From Desulfuromusa sp. (GTDB lineage Bacteria; Desulfobacterota; Desulfuromonadia; Desulfuromonadales; Geopsychrobacteraceae): a DNA stretch of 64,000 nucleotides. The notes beneath the pieces were generated by a model. The model did not search any database and was not told where the DNA came from. It saw only the letters and a list, made by a program, of their open reading frames with translations. Both the position numbers and the translations under genes were made by a program. Shown piece by piece: positions 24,944 through 34,528 of the stretch; position 1 is the stretch's first letter, and the number at the start of each line of letters is the position of its first letter. The stretch covers positions 93,640 through 157,639 of the forward strand of contig JADGEB010000003.1 of assembly GCA_016744595.1 (NCBI GenBank), written 5' to 3'.

Positions 24944-25372
24944 ATGTTTGGATTACAGTTTGTGAATGAAATGGAAAGCATGCAGCGTGAGATAGATCAA
25001 CTCTTCCGTGGTTTCGGTTATAGCCCGGCTTATGGGTCGCAGCGAAAACAGATTAACTTTGAAGCTACTGACACTGGCGAGAGTATTCATGTCGAAGCAC
25101 CACTTCCGGGGCTGGATATTGAAAAACTAAATATTACTGTGCTCGGCCGTCGCTTGACTGTCTCAGGTGAGTTCTCTCAGTCTGAAGTGCCGCAGGATGC
25201 TCGCTGGCATCGTCAGGAACGTAGTGCTGGGACGTTTGAGAAAAATATTCAGCTACCAGTCAATCTTGATACAGAGAAAGTTGAAGCCGAGTACAAGCAA
25301 GGGATTTTGAAGATCAATCTGCCGAAAGCTGCGTCAGCACTGCCGAAGAAAATTGGAATCAACGTTGGTTGA
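24944..25372 (+). CDS. Small heat-shock protein (Hsp20 family)
   Basis: ATP-independent chaperone of 142 residues that holds unfolding proteins for refolding by other chaperones. The alpha-crystallin domain covers about residues 40-135. It has the GxLxxxxxxV-type beta strands (EAPLPGLDIEKLNITVLGRR, given in part) and the typical YKQGILKINLPK near the end. The first 40 residues are the short variable arm with FRGFGYSPAYGS. GGAGGAAC precedes the ATG. It is followed after 51 bp by a second Hsp20 and then clpB, a likely heat-shock unit. Confidence 0.93.
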   Translation: MFGLQFVNEMESMQREIDQLFRGFGYSPAYGSQRKQINFEATDTGESIHVEAPLPGLDIEKLNITVLGRRLTVSGEFSQSEVPQDARWHRQERSAGTFEKNIQLPVNLDTEKVEAEYKQGILKINLPKAASALPKKIGINVG

Positions 25373-25423
25373 ACAAGGCTGACTAGAGTTGAGAAAATAA
25401 ATAAATCCTAAAGGAGATAGATC

Positions 25424-25798
25424 ATGAACGATAAGCAAGTTATGGCGCGGGAACATAATCAGAGAAGCAATGATGCTGTGGAAACATCAATCTTTCGCTT
25501 AACACCCGCTGTCGATATTTACGAAACTACCTCAGATCTGATTGTTGTTGCAAATTTGCCGGGGGTTGAAAAGTCTGGATTGCAGCTGGAAATATCCCGT
25601 GGAGTATTAACTCTAGAGGGAGATATTCAGGTTGGTGAAGAAGAACAACAACGTGGATATTATCGTCAGTTCCAAGTTTCTGAACAAATTGATACCGATG
25701 TCGCTGATGCCTCATTAAGGGACGGAGTTCTTACTTTGAGGTTGCCAAAAATTGAAGCAGCGAAGCCTAAGAAGATTGCAGTTAAAACACTGCATTGA
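25424..25798 (+). CDS. Small heat-shock protein (Hsp20 family), second copy
   Basis: A second alpha-crystallin-domain chaperone of 124 residues. It differs clearly from the first copy, so it is not a recent duplicate. It has the domain start FRLTPAVDIYETTSDLIVVANLPGV, the family-typical LPGVEKSGLQLEIS and LRDGVLTLRLPKI, and a short tail ending KKIAVKTLH. AAAGGAGA precedes the ATG. Paired Hsp20 genes often form hetero-oligomers. The terminator at 25808 ends the pair before clpB. Confidence 0.93.
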   Translation: MNDKQVMAREHNQRSNDAVETSIFRLTPAVDIYETTSDLIVVANLPGVEKSGLQLEISRGVLTLEGDIQVGEEEQQRGYYRQFQVSEQIDTDVADASLRDGVLTLRLPKIEAAKPKKIAVKTLH

Positions 25799-25807
25799 TT
25801 TAAAATT

Positions 25808-25836
25808 AGGCCAGGGGCGATACCCTGGCCTTTTTT
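25808..25836 (+). terminator. Terminator after the Hsp20 pair
   Basis: Stem AGGCCAGGG (25808-25816) pairs with CCCTGGCCT (25823-25831) and runs into T6, so clpB is probably transcribed from its own promoter at about 25840-25890. Confidence 0.85.
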
Positions 25837-25903
25837 GCAGCATTTTGGCATTTAAGAGCTATAGTTAAGGGAACTGTGAAATATAAATGTATCAGGAGCG
25901 ACT

Positions 25904-28519
25904 ATGATTGATCTGAATCGAGCCACCCAAAAAGTTCAGGAAGCTTTTCAAGAGGCTCAGGCTCAAGCTTTGCGCCTGGGGCATGCAGAAATTGATGGCG
26001 AACATCTACTGCTGGCTCTCTGCGAGCAGCAGGATGGTCTAGCTCCACGGCTACTGCAAAAGTTGAATATTGCCGTGGAAGATGTGTCTGATGATTTGAG
26101 CAAGGATTTAAAGGCTCGCCCACGTATGAGTGGTTCCGGAGCTGATAGTAGTAAGATTTATGCCAGTCGTCGTCTTGGCTACCTCTTGCTTCAGGCAGAA
26201 TCCGAAGCAAAGCAGCTTAAAGATGAATATGTCAGTGTGGAGCATCTCCTTCTAGCGGCTGTTGCCGAGGGTGAACGCACTATCGTAGGAAAAACATTCA
26301 AAAAACTGAATATTGACCGAGATAAATTTCTGCAAGCATTGACCGAAATTCGTGGTCATCAACGAGTGACCAGCCAAGATCCGGAATCGACCTACGAAGC
26401 TTTGGAAAAATATGGTCGTGATCTGGTTGAAGCGGTCAAAAAAGGAAAACTGGATCCGGTTATTGGGCGGGATGAAGAAATCCGTCGGGTGATTAGAATT
26501 CTGTCGCGCAAGACTAAAAATAATCCGGTTTTGATTGGTGAGCCGGGGGTAGGAAAAACTGCAATTGTTGAGGGTTTGGCACATAGGATTGTTCGTGGCG
26601 ATGTCCCAGAAGGCTTGAAAGACAAAACGGTCTTCTCGCTCGATATGAGTGCGTTGGTTGCCGGAGCTAAATATCGGGGTGAGTTTGAGGAACGTCTCAA
26701 GGCAGTCCTCAAAGAAATTCAGGATAGTGATGGACAAATTCTATTGTTTATCGATGAACTGCATACGATTGTTGGAACCGGTAAGGCTGAAGGCGCTATC
26801 GATGCTGGAAATATGCTTAAGCCAATGCTGGCTCGGGGGGAGTTGCATTGTATCGGGGCAACGACTCTGGATGAATATCGCCAATATCTGGAAAAAGATC
26901 CCGCTCTGGAGCGTCGTTTTCAGCCAGTGCTGGTTGAACAGCCTGATGTTGAATCAACGATCAGTATCTTACGTGGTTTGAAGGAGCGCTTTGAGGTCTA
27001 TCATGGTGTTCGCATTCAGGATAACGCCTTAGTTGCAGCGACCGAATTGAGTCATCGCTACATTGCTGATCGCTTTTTACCGGACAAAGCGATTGATCTG
27101 GTCGATGAGGCATGTGCGACTATCCGTACCGAAATTGATTCGATGCCTGTTGAACTTGATGCCATCACGCGGAGACTGATGCAGTTGGAGATTGAGGAAG
27201 CAGCGCTGAAAAAGGAAAAAGATCAGGTCAGTCGTGAACGGTTGGCTGTATTACAGAAAGAGTTGGCAGAACTGAAATCCAGTGAGCAGACCCTTGCAGC
27301 GCAATGGCAATTGGAAAAAGGGGGAATCCGTGGGGTTCAACAGTTGCGCGAAGAAATTGAAAAAACTCGCCTGGCAATTGGTGAGGCTGAGCGTGACTAT
27401 GATTTGAATCGTGCTGCTGAACTTAAGCATGGCCGTTTGCCGGATCTGGAGAGGCAGCTACAGGTAGAGGAAGAGCGAATGGAGAGTAGCGACGCTACTG
27501 CCAAGCTGCTGCGTGAAGAAGTCACTGAAGATGAGATTGCCGAAATTGTTGCACGTTGGACTGGTATCCCGGTCACTCGATTGATTGAAGGTGAGCGGGA
27601 AAAGTTACTAAAACTGGATGAAATTTTACATCAGCGAGTTATCGGTCAAGATGAGGCGGTGCAACGAGTTGCCGATGCGGTGATCCGGGCACGAGCCGGG
27701 ATTAAAGATCCACGCCGTCCAATTGGTTCATTCATTTTCCTTGGCCCGACCGGGGTAGGAAAAACAGAACTGGCACGAACCCTTGCCGAGACTTTGTTTG
27801 ACAGTGAGGATAACCTGATTCGTATTGATATGTCGGAATACATGGAAAAACATGCTGTCAGTCGGCTGCTTGGGGCTCCTCCCGGTTATATCGGTTATGA
27901 AGAAGGGGGACAACTGACCGAAGCGGTGCGCCGGCAACCCTATGCCGTGATTCTCTTTGACGAAATTGAAAAAGCCCATCCTGATGTTTTCAACGTTTTG
28001 TTGCAGATTCTGGATGATGGTCGGGCAACTGATTCCAAGGGGCGCACCGTTAGTTTCAAGAATGCCGTCATCATCATGACCTCTAATATTGGTTCTCAGT
28101 ATCTGCTTGAGGGAATTCGTGATGGTGAAATTTCAACCGAGGTTAGCCGTCAAGTTGAACAGGAGTTGCGGCAGAGCTTCCGACCAGAATTTTTGAATCG
28201 TGTCGATGATACGATCATTTTCAAACCGCTGAACAAGAGAGAGATTAAACAGATCGTATTGCTGCTGCTTGAAGAATTACGTCAGCGCATGGCTGAAAAT
28301 CACTTGGGGCTGGAATTGACCGGCGCCGCATGTGATTTTATTGCTGAAACGGCTTATGACCCGGTTTACGGGGCGCGACCACTGAAACGCTTTATCCAGC
28401 GGCAGCTGGAAACAAAAGTAGCTCGAACCTTAATTGCTGGTGACGTGAAAGAAGGAACTTGCATAGTTGTCGATTTGGATGCCGATGGGTTGGTTGTCAC
28501 GGTGCAAAAGGCACAATAA
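25904..28519 (+). CDS. clpB: ATP-dependent disaggregase ClpB
   Basis: Hexameric AAA+ chaperone that pulls proteins out of aggregates together with the DnaK system. It has 871 residues, normal for ClpB. Domains in order: N-domain (about 1-145), first AAA+ module with Walker A GEPGVGKT, a coiled-coil middle domain (about 410-525) that distinguishes ClpB from ClpA/ClpC, and second AAA+ module with Walker [11 protein letters not shown]-terminal small domain with [16 protein letters not shown] ends it. No ClpP-binding loop was noticed. ATG 25904 has CAGGAG upstream. The Hsp20 genes immediately before it support a stress-response cluster. Confidence 0.97.
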   Translation: MIDLNRATQKVQEAFQEAQAQALRLGHAEIDGEHLLLALCEQQDGLAPRLLQKLNIAVEDVSDDLSKDLKARPRMSGSGADSSKIYASRRLGYLLLQAESEAKQLKDEYVSVEHLLLAAVAEGERTIVGKTFKKLNIDRDKFLQALTEIRGHQRVTSQDPESTYEALEKYGRDLVEAVKKGKLDPVIGRDEEIRRVIRILSRKTKNNPVLIGEPGVGKTAIVEGLAHRIVRGDVPEGLKDKTVFSLDMSALVAGAKYRGEFEERLKAVLKEIQDSDGQILLFIDELHTIVGTGKAEGAIDAGNMLKPMLARGELHCIGATTLDEYRQYLEKDPALERRFQPVLVEQPDVESTISILRGLKERFEVYHGVRIQDNALVAATELSHRYIADRFLPDKAIDLVDEACATIRTEIDSMPVELDAITRRLMQLEIEEAALKKEKDQVSRERLAVLQKELAELKSSEQTLAAQWQLEKGGIRGVQQLREEIEKTRLAIGEAERDYDLNRAAELKHGRLPDLERQLQVEEERMESSDATAKLLREEVTEDEIAEIVARWTGIPVTRLIEGEREKLLKLDEILHQRVIGQDEAVQRVADAVIRARAGIKDPRRPIGSFIFLGPTGVGKTELARTLAETLFDSEDNLIRIDMSEYMEKHAVSRLLGAPPGYIGYEEGGQLTEAVRRQPYAVILFDEIEKAHPDVFNVLLQILDDGRATDSKGRTVSFKNAVIIMTSNIGSQYLLEGIRDGEISTEVSRQVEQELRQSFRPEFLNRVDDTIIFKPLNKREIKQIVLLLLEELRQRMAENHLGLELTGAACDFIAETAYDPVYGARPLKRFIQRQLETKVARTLIAGDVKEGTCIVVDLDADGLVVTVQKAQ

Positions 28520-28621
28520 AATCTGAATAACTTACTAATTTACTTGTCTATTCTTTGGAAACATGTAGAATATGACTATAATAGTTATAAATAGAACGCA
28601 CTTAAGTAGGGGAGAAACATT

Positions 28622-28897
28622 ATGCGTATCGATATTCTGTGTAAGCCAGATCATCCTGAAAGTTGCAAGGGAACAGTCAATAATGTGCGTGAAGCACTTG
28701 ATCAACTTGGAGTTAAAGCTGAAGTTCATCAATTTAATGATTCACGTAAAATGATTGATAATCGGATTTATGTTGAGCCAGCCCTGCTGATTGATGATCA
28801 GGTTCGGATTGCTGGTCGGGTGCCGGAAGTTGGTGAAATTATCAATTTTATAGCTGAACGACCCAGATACCTGAAAGAAGTGGCCAAGGTTGCTTAA
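28622..28897 (+). CDS. Small thioredoxin-fold-like protein
   Basis: A protein of 91 residues, from ATG 28622 with GGGGAGAAA upstream. The pattern MRIDILCKPDHPESCKGTVNNVREAL followed by a helix and VEPALLIDDQVRIAGRVP resembles small thioredoxin-fold proteins: beta strand, Cys near its end, helix, and a cis-Pro strand. The two cysteines are seven residues apart rather than in CxxC, so a classical redox role is uncertain. It is monocistronic with a terminator. Function unknown. Confidence 0.65.
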   Translation: MRIDILCKPDHPESCKGTVNNVREALDQLGVKAEVHQFNDSRKMIDNRIYVEPALLIDDQVRIAGRVPEVGEIINFIAERPRYLKEVAKVA

Positions 28898-28934
28898 CTC
28901 TTAAGATTTAAAGGCTCCTGACTCTTGATCTGTT

Positions 28935-28975
28935 AAAGGCTCCTGCGCGATAGCGTTAGGAGCCTTTACTTTTTG
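28935..28975 (+). terminator. Terminator after the thioredoxin-like gene
   Basis: Stem AAAGGCTCCT (28935-28944) pairs with AGGAGCCTTT (28958-28967), followed by CTTTTT. An extra copy of the left arm lies 25 bp upstream at 28910-28919, so two alternative hairpins with the same 3' arm are possible. Confidence 0.7.
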
Positions 28976-29022
28976 AGTAGTCTCAGGTAGGCTTAATCTG
29001 TATTTTTTAAGGAGTTAGGGTG

Positions 29023-30390
29023 ATGTCGAAAATTCTATTGGTTGATGATGTTGATTTGTTTCTTGAACTTGAACGATCCTACCTGGAAGGTTGCGATTAC
29101 GATCTGGTAACTGCTTCATCTGGGGAAGAAACCCTGCAGCGACTCGATAAAATAGCGCCGGATGTGTTGCTTCTTGATTATTATATGCCGGGAATCAACG
29201 GTGATGAAGTCTGTCGATTGATTCGCAAAAATTCCCTCTGGAAGAAATTACCCATTCTCATGGTCACTGCAGCTGGCAAACCGGAAGAAGTACAGAGCTG
29301 CTTGGATGCTGGTTGTGATGATTATATTACTAAGCCGGTGAATAAACAGGAGCTGCGCGATAAAGTAAAACGCCTGCTTGGTACAGTTCAGCGCAGATCA
29401 GCAGAGCGAGTTACTGTAAAACTGCCAATCCAACTACAGGAAGGTGGTCGGCTCCACGTTGTTACGAGCAAAGATATTTCGTCCAGTGGGGTATGCCTCA
29501 ATGCTTCAACTCCGCTGGAAGAAAATACAACGGTTGAGATGAAGCTGGAAGGTTCAGACGGAAAACTTCTATCTTTGTATGGCAAGATCAAGCGGTCTTC
29601 AGCAGAGGAAAAAGATGGCTGTGGGGTTTACTTTATCTATCCAGATCAGGCGAGCAAAAAACACCTGGATCGACTGATACGGAGTAAAAAAGCTGAACAG
29701 TTACAAAAAGATGGTGTGGATAGACAGCTAAGTAACCGCTTGCAGACATTGGAGGACGAGTGTTCACAGCTGCGCACTGAGCAGGATGATGCGTTGCGCC
29801 GGATCGGTGAACTGGAACAGGAAAACCTCGATTTTGCCAATCAGTTGGTTCAAGTTGAGGATGTTAATAACAATTTGACGAACCTCTATATTGCCTCTTC
29901 TCGGCTCCATTCAACTCTGGATCGCGAAGAGACTCTGGAGATTATCAAAGAGGTTGTTATTAATTTTGTCGGTGCCGAAAAATTTGCAGTTTTTCTTTTT
30001 GATAAGACAACTGAACAATTACATTATGAAACCGGTGAAGGTTTTGACGATAGCGAAAGCTTTCCTGATATCCCACTGGGTGAAGGGGTGCTTGGAAAAA
30101 CTGCCGCTGACACCGAAAATTATTTTCATCCAGGGGCAATCAGCGATGGGTCTGATGATTTACTTGCCCCAATTGTTGCGATCCCTCTCATGATTCACGG
30201 AAAAATGATTGGGCTGTTGGCGATCTATCGACTCTTTATTCAGAAGGAACAACTGGAATCGATCGATTATCAACTTTTCTCAATGCTGGGTGAACACGCA
30301 GCCTCAGCGCTCTTTTCTTCAACCCTCTATGGGCATTCGGAACGTAAGCGTCAGACATATCAAGGTTTTGTCGATCTTCTGTTGAAGTGA
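29023..30390 (+). CDS. REC-PilZ-GAF multidomain regulator
   Basis: A soluble signalling protein of 455 residues. ATG 29023 has AAGGAG 8 bp upstream; GTG 29020 is the alternative. Order: receiver domain (1-120, acidic pair D8-D9, phosphoacceptor D52, Lys in YITKPVN), then a PilZ-type domain (about 125-225, with SAERVTVKLPIQL and DISSSGVCLNAS). A coiled coil (about 225-290) and a GAF domain (about 290-440, ASSRLHSTLDREETLEII then GEGVLGKTAADT) follow. It would combine phosphorylation, cyclic-di-GMP and a small-molecule or redox signal. No enzymatic output is visible, so it probably acts by protein contacts. Confidence 0.85.
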   Translation: MSKILLVDDVDLFLELERSYLEGCDYDLVTASSGEETLQRLDKIAPDVLLLDYYMPGINGDEVCRLIRKNSLWKKLPILMVTAAGKPEEVQSCLDAGCDDYITKPVNKQELRDKVKRLLGTVQRRSAERVTVKLPIQLQEGGRLHVVTSKDISSSGVCLNASTPLEENTTVEMKLEGSDGKLLSLYGKIKRSSAEEKDGCGVYFIYPDQASKKHLDRLIRSKKAEQLQKDGVDRQLSNRLQTLEDECSQLRTEQDDALRRIGELEQENLDFANQLVQVEDVNNNLTNLYIASSRLHSTLDREETLEIIKEVVINFVGAEKFAVFLFDKTTEQLHYETGEGFDDSESFPDIPLGEGVLGKTAADTENYFHPGAISDGSDDLLAPIVAIPLMIHGKMIGLLAIYRLFIQKEQLESIDYQLFSMLGEHAASALFSSTLYGHSERKRQTYQGFVDLLLK

Positions 30391-30400
30391 GATGTTGAGT

Positions 30401-30438
30401 ATTATGGGGACATGTACATTGTTACGTGTCCCCATAAT
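30401..30438. repeat. REP-like hairpin ATTATGGGGACA
   Basis: Arms 30401-30416 and 30423-30438 match at 15 of 16 positions with a 6-base loop. The sequence ATTATGGGGACA...TGTCCCCATAAT resembles palindromic repeats associated with Y1 (REP-type) transposases. It lies between convergent genes and could also stop transcription. Confidence 0.55.
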
Positions 30439-30551
30439 ACGGATTACAACAAAGAAAATCACGGGGTTGCGCCCCCGAGCGGGAGGGATAATTCTAAAAA
30501 AAGGAATAAAGTTAGCTTATTGAGTTGGTTGTTTACCGTTATGCTGAATAG

Positions 30552-32423
30552 TTACAATGTTTTTTTAGATGGCAGCAACAGCCCTTGCGTGATAGCAAAT
30601 TCCAATAGTTCGTCTGCTGCTTGCGACTCAAAATCTCGTAACAGTTCTGCCGTTGTTCTTTCTTCCCTCGCCCGGTTCAGTATTGTGGCAAAATCAGCAT
30701 CGAGCGGCTCAATAATGACCTCTCCCTCTTGCCGTAAGAATATTGTGTGCCCCGGTTCCGGTGTCAGTTGTTTGAAAATTTTTTCTAAAGATTCTCCCCC
30801 AACTATTTCCAAATCTTCCAGAGCAAAATGAAAATACTGTATCTTTATTGTCGGGTTCAGTTTCCAACAGCATTGCTTTAATGCTTTCTTTGCTGGGACT
30901 CTTCCTCCGGGTTGGCAGTCATCCGCCAGCAATGATTCAGCGCAGAGAAAATGGTAATTGATTAGATCTTCGGCAACGTTAATCAGCTTTTCTTTCTTGC
31001 TTAAAGATAGTTGATTAGCAATAAATTGTTGCTGGAACGGGAGGATATCGTGTGGCTGCCAGTTTTCGATATCAAGAATTGCCTGCTGATCCATATTTTT
31101 CTGTTTTCTGAGCCAGTCGTAGAATTGCTGAAGAAAACTGCTTGGAGATAATTTTAAGGTGTTACACAACTGCATAAAGAAACCAACAGCCCGGCCACGG
31201 TTATAAAAAATATCGGTTGCGGCAGCCAGTAGATGACTTTTTTGTAAGTCTTGATCCGAATAGGTTTTATTCGATTGAAGTCGGTAGGGAGGTTGAGGTT
31301 CTCCTTGGATTCCAAATTTCTCCTGATTTTCAAATAGCTCAGTTCCGGGAAGTACTGCCAGAGGGAAAATGTCAACCTGATTTGGTTGTAGTTGCAGAGT
31401 AAAGTCGAGGCTTTTTTGAAAACCTGCGTGATTATCGCCAGGCAGTCCATAAATTAAATCCAGCCCAAAAGTAATTCCAGCAAGGCTCATTTGCCTTAAT
31501 TGCCTCTCCATCTGCTTTGCCGATAAATTTCGGTGAAGTGGTTTCAGAATTTGCGCCGTGGCTGATTGTAGGCCAATTTGTACCGAACAAGAAAGTTGAG
31601 AGAACAGTTCAATGGTTTCGGTATCGAGAAAGTCAGCTTTGGCTTCGATATGATAGTGGATTCCAGGTGCGAGTTCGAGCAGCATTTCGAGCAATTGTCT
31701 ACCACGTTCAGGCGGGGCATTAAAGGTTGAATCGAGAATCCAGACCTGCGCTACCTGCTGTTTGACAAACAATTGTAACTCATTGCGCAAGCGCTCTATT
31801 GGTAGGGGACGAACTCCCTGGAGTCCTTTGGCATCGTAGCAGAAGGCGCAATTAAACTGGCACCCCCTGGCAACTTCCCAGAGCACACCACAGTTTTTTT
31901 TCAACTGGAGCTGTCCGGTTAACCATGGTGATGGAAGAAGCGAAAGGTCGGGGCAAACAGCTGCATTAGGGATTGTTAGTGTGCTTTGTGAGGAAGAAAG
32001 GAACCCAGTTACGTTGGTGGCTGATTCTCCTGCGCATAACTTCGTGACTAAATCTGCAAATGAAACTTCACCCTCTCCACGAATTACACCATCCAGCGCC
32101 CCTTCTATCATAACATTCTGGCTGTCCGCACTGGCTTCCGGGCCACCTGCAAGGAGGATCAGTTCAGGATTTTTCTGCCGCAGTTGCTGTGACAGGAGCA
32201 AAATCTGATTGCGGTTCCAGACATAGAGGGGAAATGCAATAACTGTGGGGTTCCGGTCAAGTAACTGTTGACACAGTGAGACAGTATCGATTTTGGGAAA
32301 CAGGTCAATGATTTCAGTTTGCTGTTGCAGTTCTATCGGTAGGCTGGCTTTGAGACACCCAGCTGCCAATGGTACAGCTTGTGTGGATGCGCGGACATGT
32401 AAGGTTGCTAGCAAAATAAGCAT
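30552..32423 (-). CDS. B12-binding radical SAM protein (DUF4080-like)
   Basis: Radical SAM enzyme of 623 residues. The N-terminal 120 residues look like a cobalamin-binding fold (MLILLATLHVRASTQAVPLA... LLAGGPEASAD). The radical SAM motif is CQFNCAFCYD (CxxxCxxC), followed by the barrel with LIYGLPGDNHAGF and FPLAVLPGTELF. The last 230 residues match the DUF4080 layout, with no known catalytic motif. The substrate is unknown; related proteins are common in anaerobic deltaproteobacteria. It lies 12 bp after a gene of unknown function read in the same direction, so the two probably form an operon. Confidence 0.85.
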   Translation of the reverse strand: MLILLATLHVRASTQAVPLAAGCLKASLPIELQQQTEIIDLFPKIDTVSLCQQLLDRNPTVIAFPLYVWNRNQILLLSQQLRQKNPELILLAGGPEASADSQNVMIEGALDGVIRGEGEVSFADLVTKLCAGESATNVTGFLSSSQSTLTIPNAAVCPDLSLLPSPWLTGQLQLKKNCGVLWEVARGCQFNCAFCYDAKGLQGVRPLPIERLRNELQLFVKQQVAQVWILDSTFNAPPERGRQLLEMLLELAPGIHYHIEAKADFLDTETIELFSQLSCSVQIGLQSATAQILKPLHRNLSAKQMERQLRQMSLAGITFGLDLIYGLPGDNHAGFQKSLDFTLQLQPNQVDIFPLAVLPGTELFENQEKFGIQGEPQPPYRLQSNKTYSDQDLQKSHLLAAATDIFYNRGRAVGFFMQLCNTLKLSPSSFLQQFYDWLRKQKNMDQQAILDIENWQPHDILPFQQQFIANQLSLSKKEKLINVAEDLINYHFLCAESLLADDCQPGGRVPAKKALKQCCWKLNPTIKIQYFHFALEDLEIVGGESLEKIFKQLTPEPGHTIFLRQEGEVIIEPLDADFATILNRAREERTTAELLRDFESQAADELLEFAITQGLLLPSKKTL

Positions 32424-32435
32424 AAATTTTGGGTC

Positions 32436-32987
32436 TTAGTTTTTTAGACTAACTTTGATGCGTGGTTTTTCTCCACTAATATCAATGCTGAACTCAACTG
32501 GCTTGTCACCGTAGCGGCTGCGGATTTTTTCCCGTTGGGTGGCAAGAAAAGTTGCAACTTTTTCTGCACTTGGCCCAGTTCCTGACAGGCCACATGATTT
32601 TCTGGCCTGACTGAGCTCTTGGTGTAGCTTTGCTGCTTCAACTTTGGGATCGGCATTATTTGTTGTTGACTGTCGCTGTGATGGGCTGGTGCTCAGTTTG
32701 CTGGTGTGACGATGATATTTACCTTCATCGATCAGACGTAAAATACGATCCCAATACTGTCCATATGACATCAGGCGTGAGGCAATGCTCTGGTAGCGAA
32801 ATTTCAGATCGGTCCAGACGATATGGCGGTTGGTAAAGTGGCGAATTCTCCTGGCAAGATCTTTACGCTGCTGGTAGGGCTCACGTTTTTCAATGCCGGC
32901 AAAATATTGCTCGTAGTGAATTTCCAGCTCTTTGGTCTGCTGTTGAATTTCATCGAGTTCTTGAGCCAACTGGCGCCGTTCGTCCAT
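32436..32987 (-). CDS. MXAN_5187 C-terminal-domain-like protein
   Basis: A protein of 183 residues from ATG 32987, which has GGAGGAG 6 bp upstream; an earlier ATG at 33029 lacks one. The first 100 residues are strongly helical and basic (QLAQELDEIQQQTKEL, AGIEKREPYQQRKDLARRIRHF), probably a coiled coil. The C-terminal part, from about residue 120, has GLSGTGPSAEKVATFLATQREKIRSRYGDK, as in the C-terminal domain of MXAN_5187-like proteins. Function unknown. It is the first gene of the unit with the radical SAM protein. Confidence 0.7.
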   Translation of the reverse strand: MDERRQLAQELDEIQQQTKELEIHYEQYFAGIEKREPYQQRKDLARRIRHFTNRHIVWTDLKFRYQSIASRLMSYGQYWDRILRLIDEGKYHRHTSKLSTSPSQRQSTTNNADPKVEAAKLHQELSQARKSCGLSGTGPSAEKVATFLATQREKIRSRYGDKPVEFSIDISGEKPRIKVSLKN

Positions 32988-33131
32988 CCACTTCTCCTCC
33001 AAGGGCAGAACTATACGTGAGTCATGCAATAATGTAAATAATTGCTATTTTATATGGGATGTCGCTTGACTTGTATATCGTTATCTTGAGATAATTAAGT
33101 TTTTTCTAACACTAATTCAAGGGGACTTTTC

Positions 33132-34511
33132 ATGAATAAAGGATTGGCGGCAGTTATTTTAGCTGCGGGAAAAGGGACTAGAATGAAATCGGCTTTGCCA
33201 AAAGTTTTACATCCAATTTGTGGCCAGCCGATGCTCTACTATCCACTTGAAGCTGCCCGGATGGCAGGTTTTAAACAGCTTAAAGTTGTTGTTGGTCATC
33301 GATCTGAACAGGTGATAGAGGCTTTTCCCGATGAGGATCTGACCTGGATCAAGCAGACTGAGCAATTGGGAACTGGCCATGCATTGATGTGTGCAGCCGA
33401 TTCTTTGCGTGGTTACTCAGGATCGTTGTTGCTGCATTGTGGTGATGTTCCGTTGTTAAAACCGGAGACATTACAGCAGTTACAGAGCTATCACTCCCAG
33501 CAGCAGGCAGCAGTGACCGTGTTGACGGCACAGATGCCGAATCCTCATGGATATGGACGAATTATCCGCGATGGTGAGCAAATTCTGGAAATTATTGAAG
33601 AGAAAGATGCCAGCGAAGAGCAGCGGCAGGTGACAGAAATTAACGCTGGAACCTACCTGTTTGATTCTGACTTTGTCCTTTCTGCCCTAAAGGGATTGAA
33701 TAAGAATAATTCACAAGGGGAGTATTATCTGACCGATATTGTTGCCGCTGCTGTTGCTGCCGGGAAGAAAACCCGGGCCCTCTGTGTTGAAGACCCGACT
33801 GAAGTGATGGGGATCAATGATCGTTGTCAATTGGCTGAAGCCGAAGTATTAATGCGCTGGAAAATCAATGCCGATTTGATGTTCGGTGGTGTCTCTATGA
33901 TCGATCCAACGACGGTTTATATCGACAGTGGCGTCGAGATTGGAGCCGATACGACACTGCATCCCAATGTTCAACTGCGTGGGAAAACCAGCATTGGCAA
34001 GAACTGTATTGTTGAAACTGGTGTTGTCGTTGTCGATTCCCAAGTTGCAGACAGATCGCATCTGAAAGCAGGTTCAGCAATTGAAGAATCTCGCATCGGG
34101 CCCGATTGTAAGGTTGGTCCGATGGCGCATCTTCGACCTGGTACAGTGTTGAGTGGCAATAATAAAATTGGTAATTTTGTTGAAACAAAAAAAATCCAGA
34201 TGGGTGAAAAAGCGCAAGCCAGTCATCTCACCTATCTTGGCGATGCTGAAATTGGTCGAAATGTTAATTTTGGCTGTGGAACCATCACTTGTAATTACGA
34301 TGGAGTTAATAAACATAAAACTATCGTGGAGGATGATGTCTTTGTCGGCAGTGATTGTCAACTTGTCGCTCCGGTTAAAATTGGCCGTAACAGTCTGCTT
34401 GCTGCAGGTTCGACCATCACCAAAGATGTCCCGCCAGATTCGTTGGCTCTGTCACGAACTGAGCAAAAAGTTATCGATGGTTGGCGTTTGCGCAAACAGA
34501 AAAAATCCTGA
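33132..34511 (+). CDS. glmU: Bifunctional GlmU (N-acetylglucosamine-1-P uridyltransferase / glucosamine-1-P acetyltransferase)
   Basis: Makes UDP-N-acetylglucosamine for peptidoglycan and lipid A. It has 459 residues, the family norm. The N-terminal nucleotidyltransferase has LAAGKGTRMKSALPKVLHPI. The C-terminal half is a left-handed beta helix of hexapeptide repeats with the acetyltransferase motif region SHLTYLGDAEIGRNVNFGCGTITCNYDGVNKHKT. ATG 33132 has AAGGGGA upstream. glmS follows after 17 bp, so two steps of the same pathway are coexpressed. Confidence 0.97.
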   Translation: MNKGLAAVILAAGKGTRMKSALPKVLHPICGQPMLYYPLEAARMAGFKQLKVVVGHRSEQVIEAFPDEDLTWIKQTEQLGTGHALMCAADSLRGYSGSLLLHCGDVPLLKPETLQQLQSYHSQQQAAVTVLTAQMPNPHGYGRIIRDGEQILEIIEEKDASEEQRQVTEINAGTYLFDSDFVLSALKGLNKNNSQGEYYLTDIVAAAVAAGKKTRALCVEDPTEVMGINDRCQLAEAEVLMRWKINADLMFGGVSMIDPTTVYIDSGVEIGADTTLHPNVQLRGKTSIGKNCIVETGVVVVDSQVADRSHLKAGSAIEESRIGPDCKVGPMAHLRPGTVLSGNNKIGNFVETKKIQMGEKAQASHLTYLGDAEIGRNVNFGCGTITCNYDGVNKHKTIVEDDVFVGSDCQLVAPVKIGRNSLLAAGSTITKDVPPDSLALSRTEQKVIDGWRLRKQKKS

Positions 34512-34528
34512 AATCTTAGGAGGGAAAT

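Noticed and set aside
26252..26737. Long minus-strand open frames inside clpB and similar ones inside other large genes
   Set aside because: They are antisense to well-supported genes and have no protein-family features.
34512..34528. glmS ribozyme
   Set aside because: The gap between glmU and glmS is 17 bp, too short for the ribozyme.
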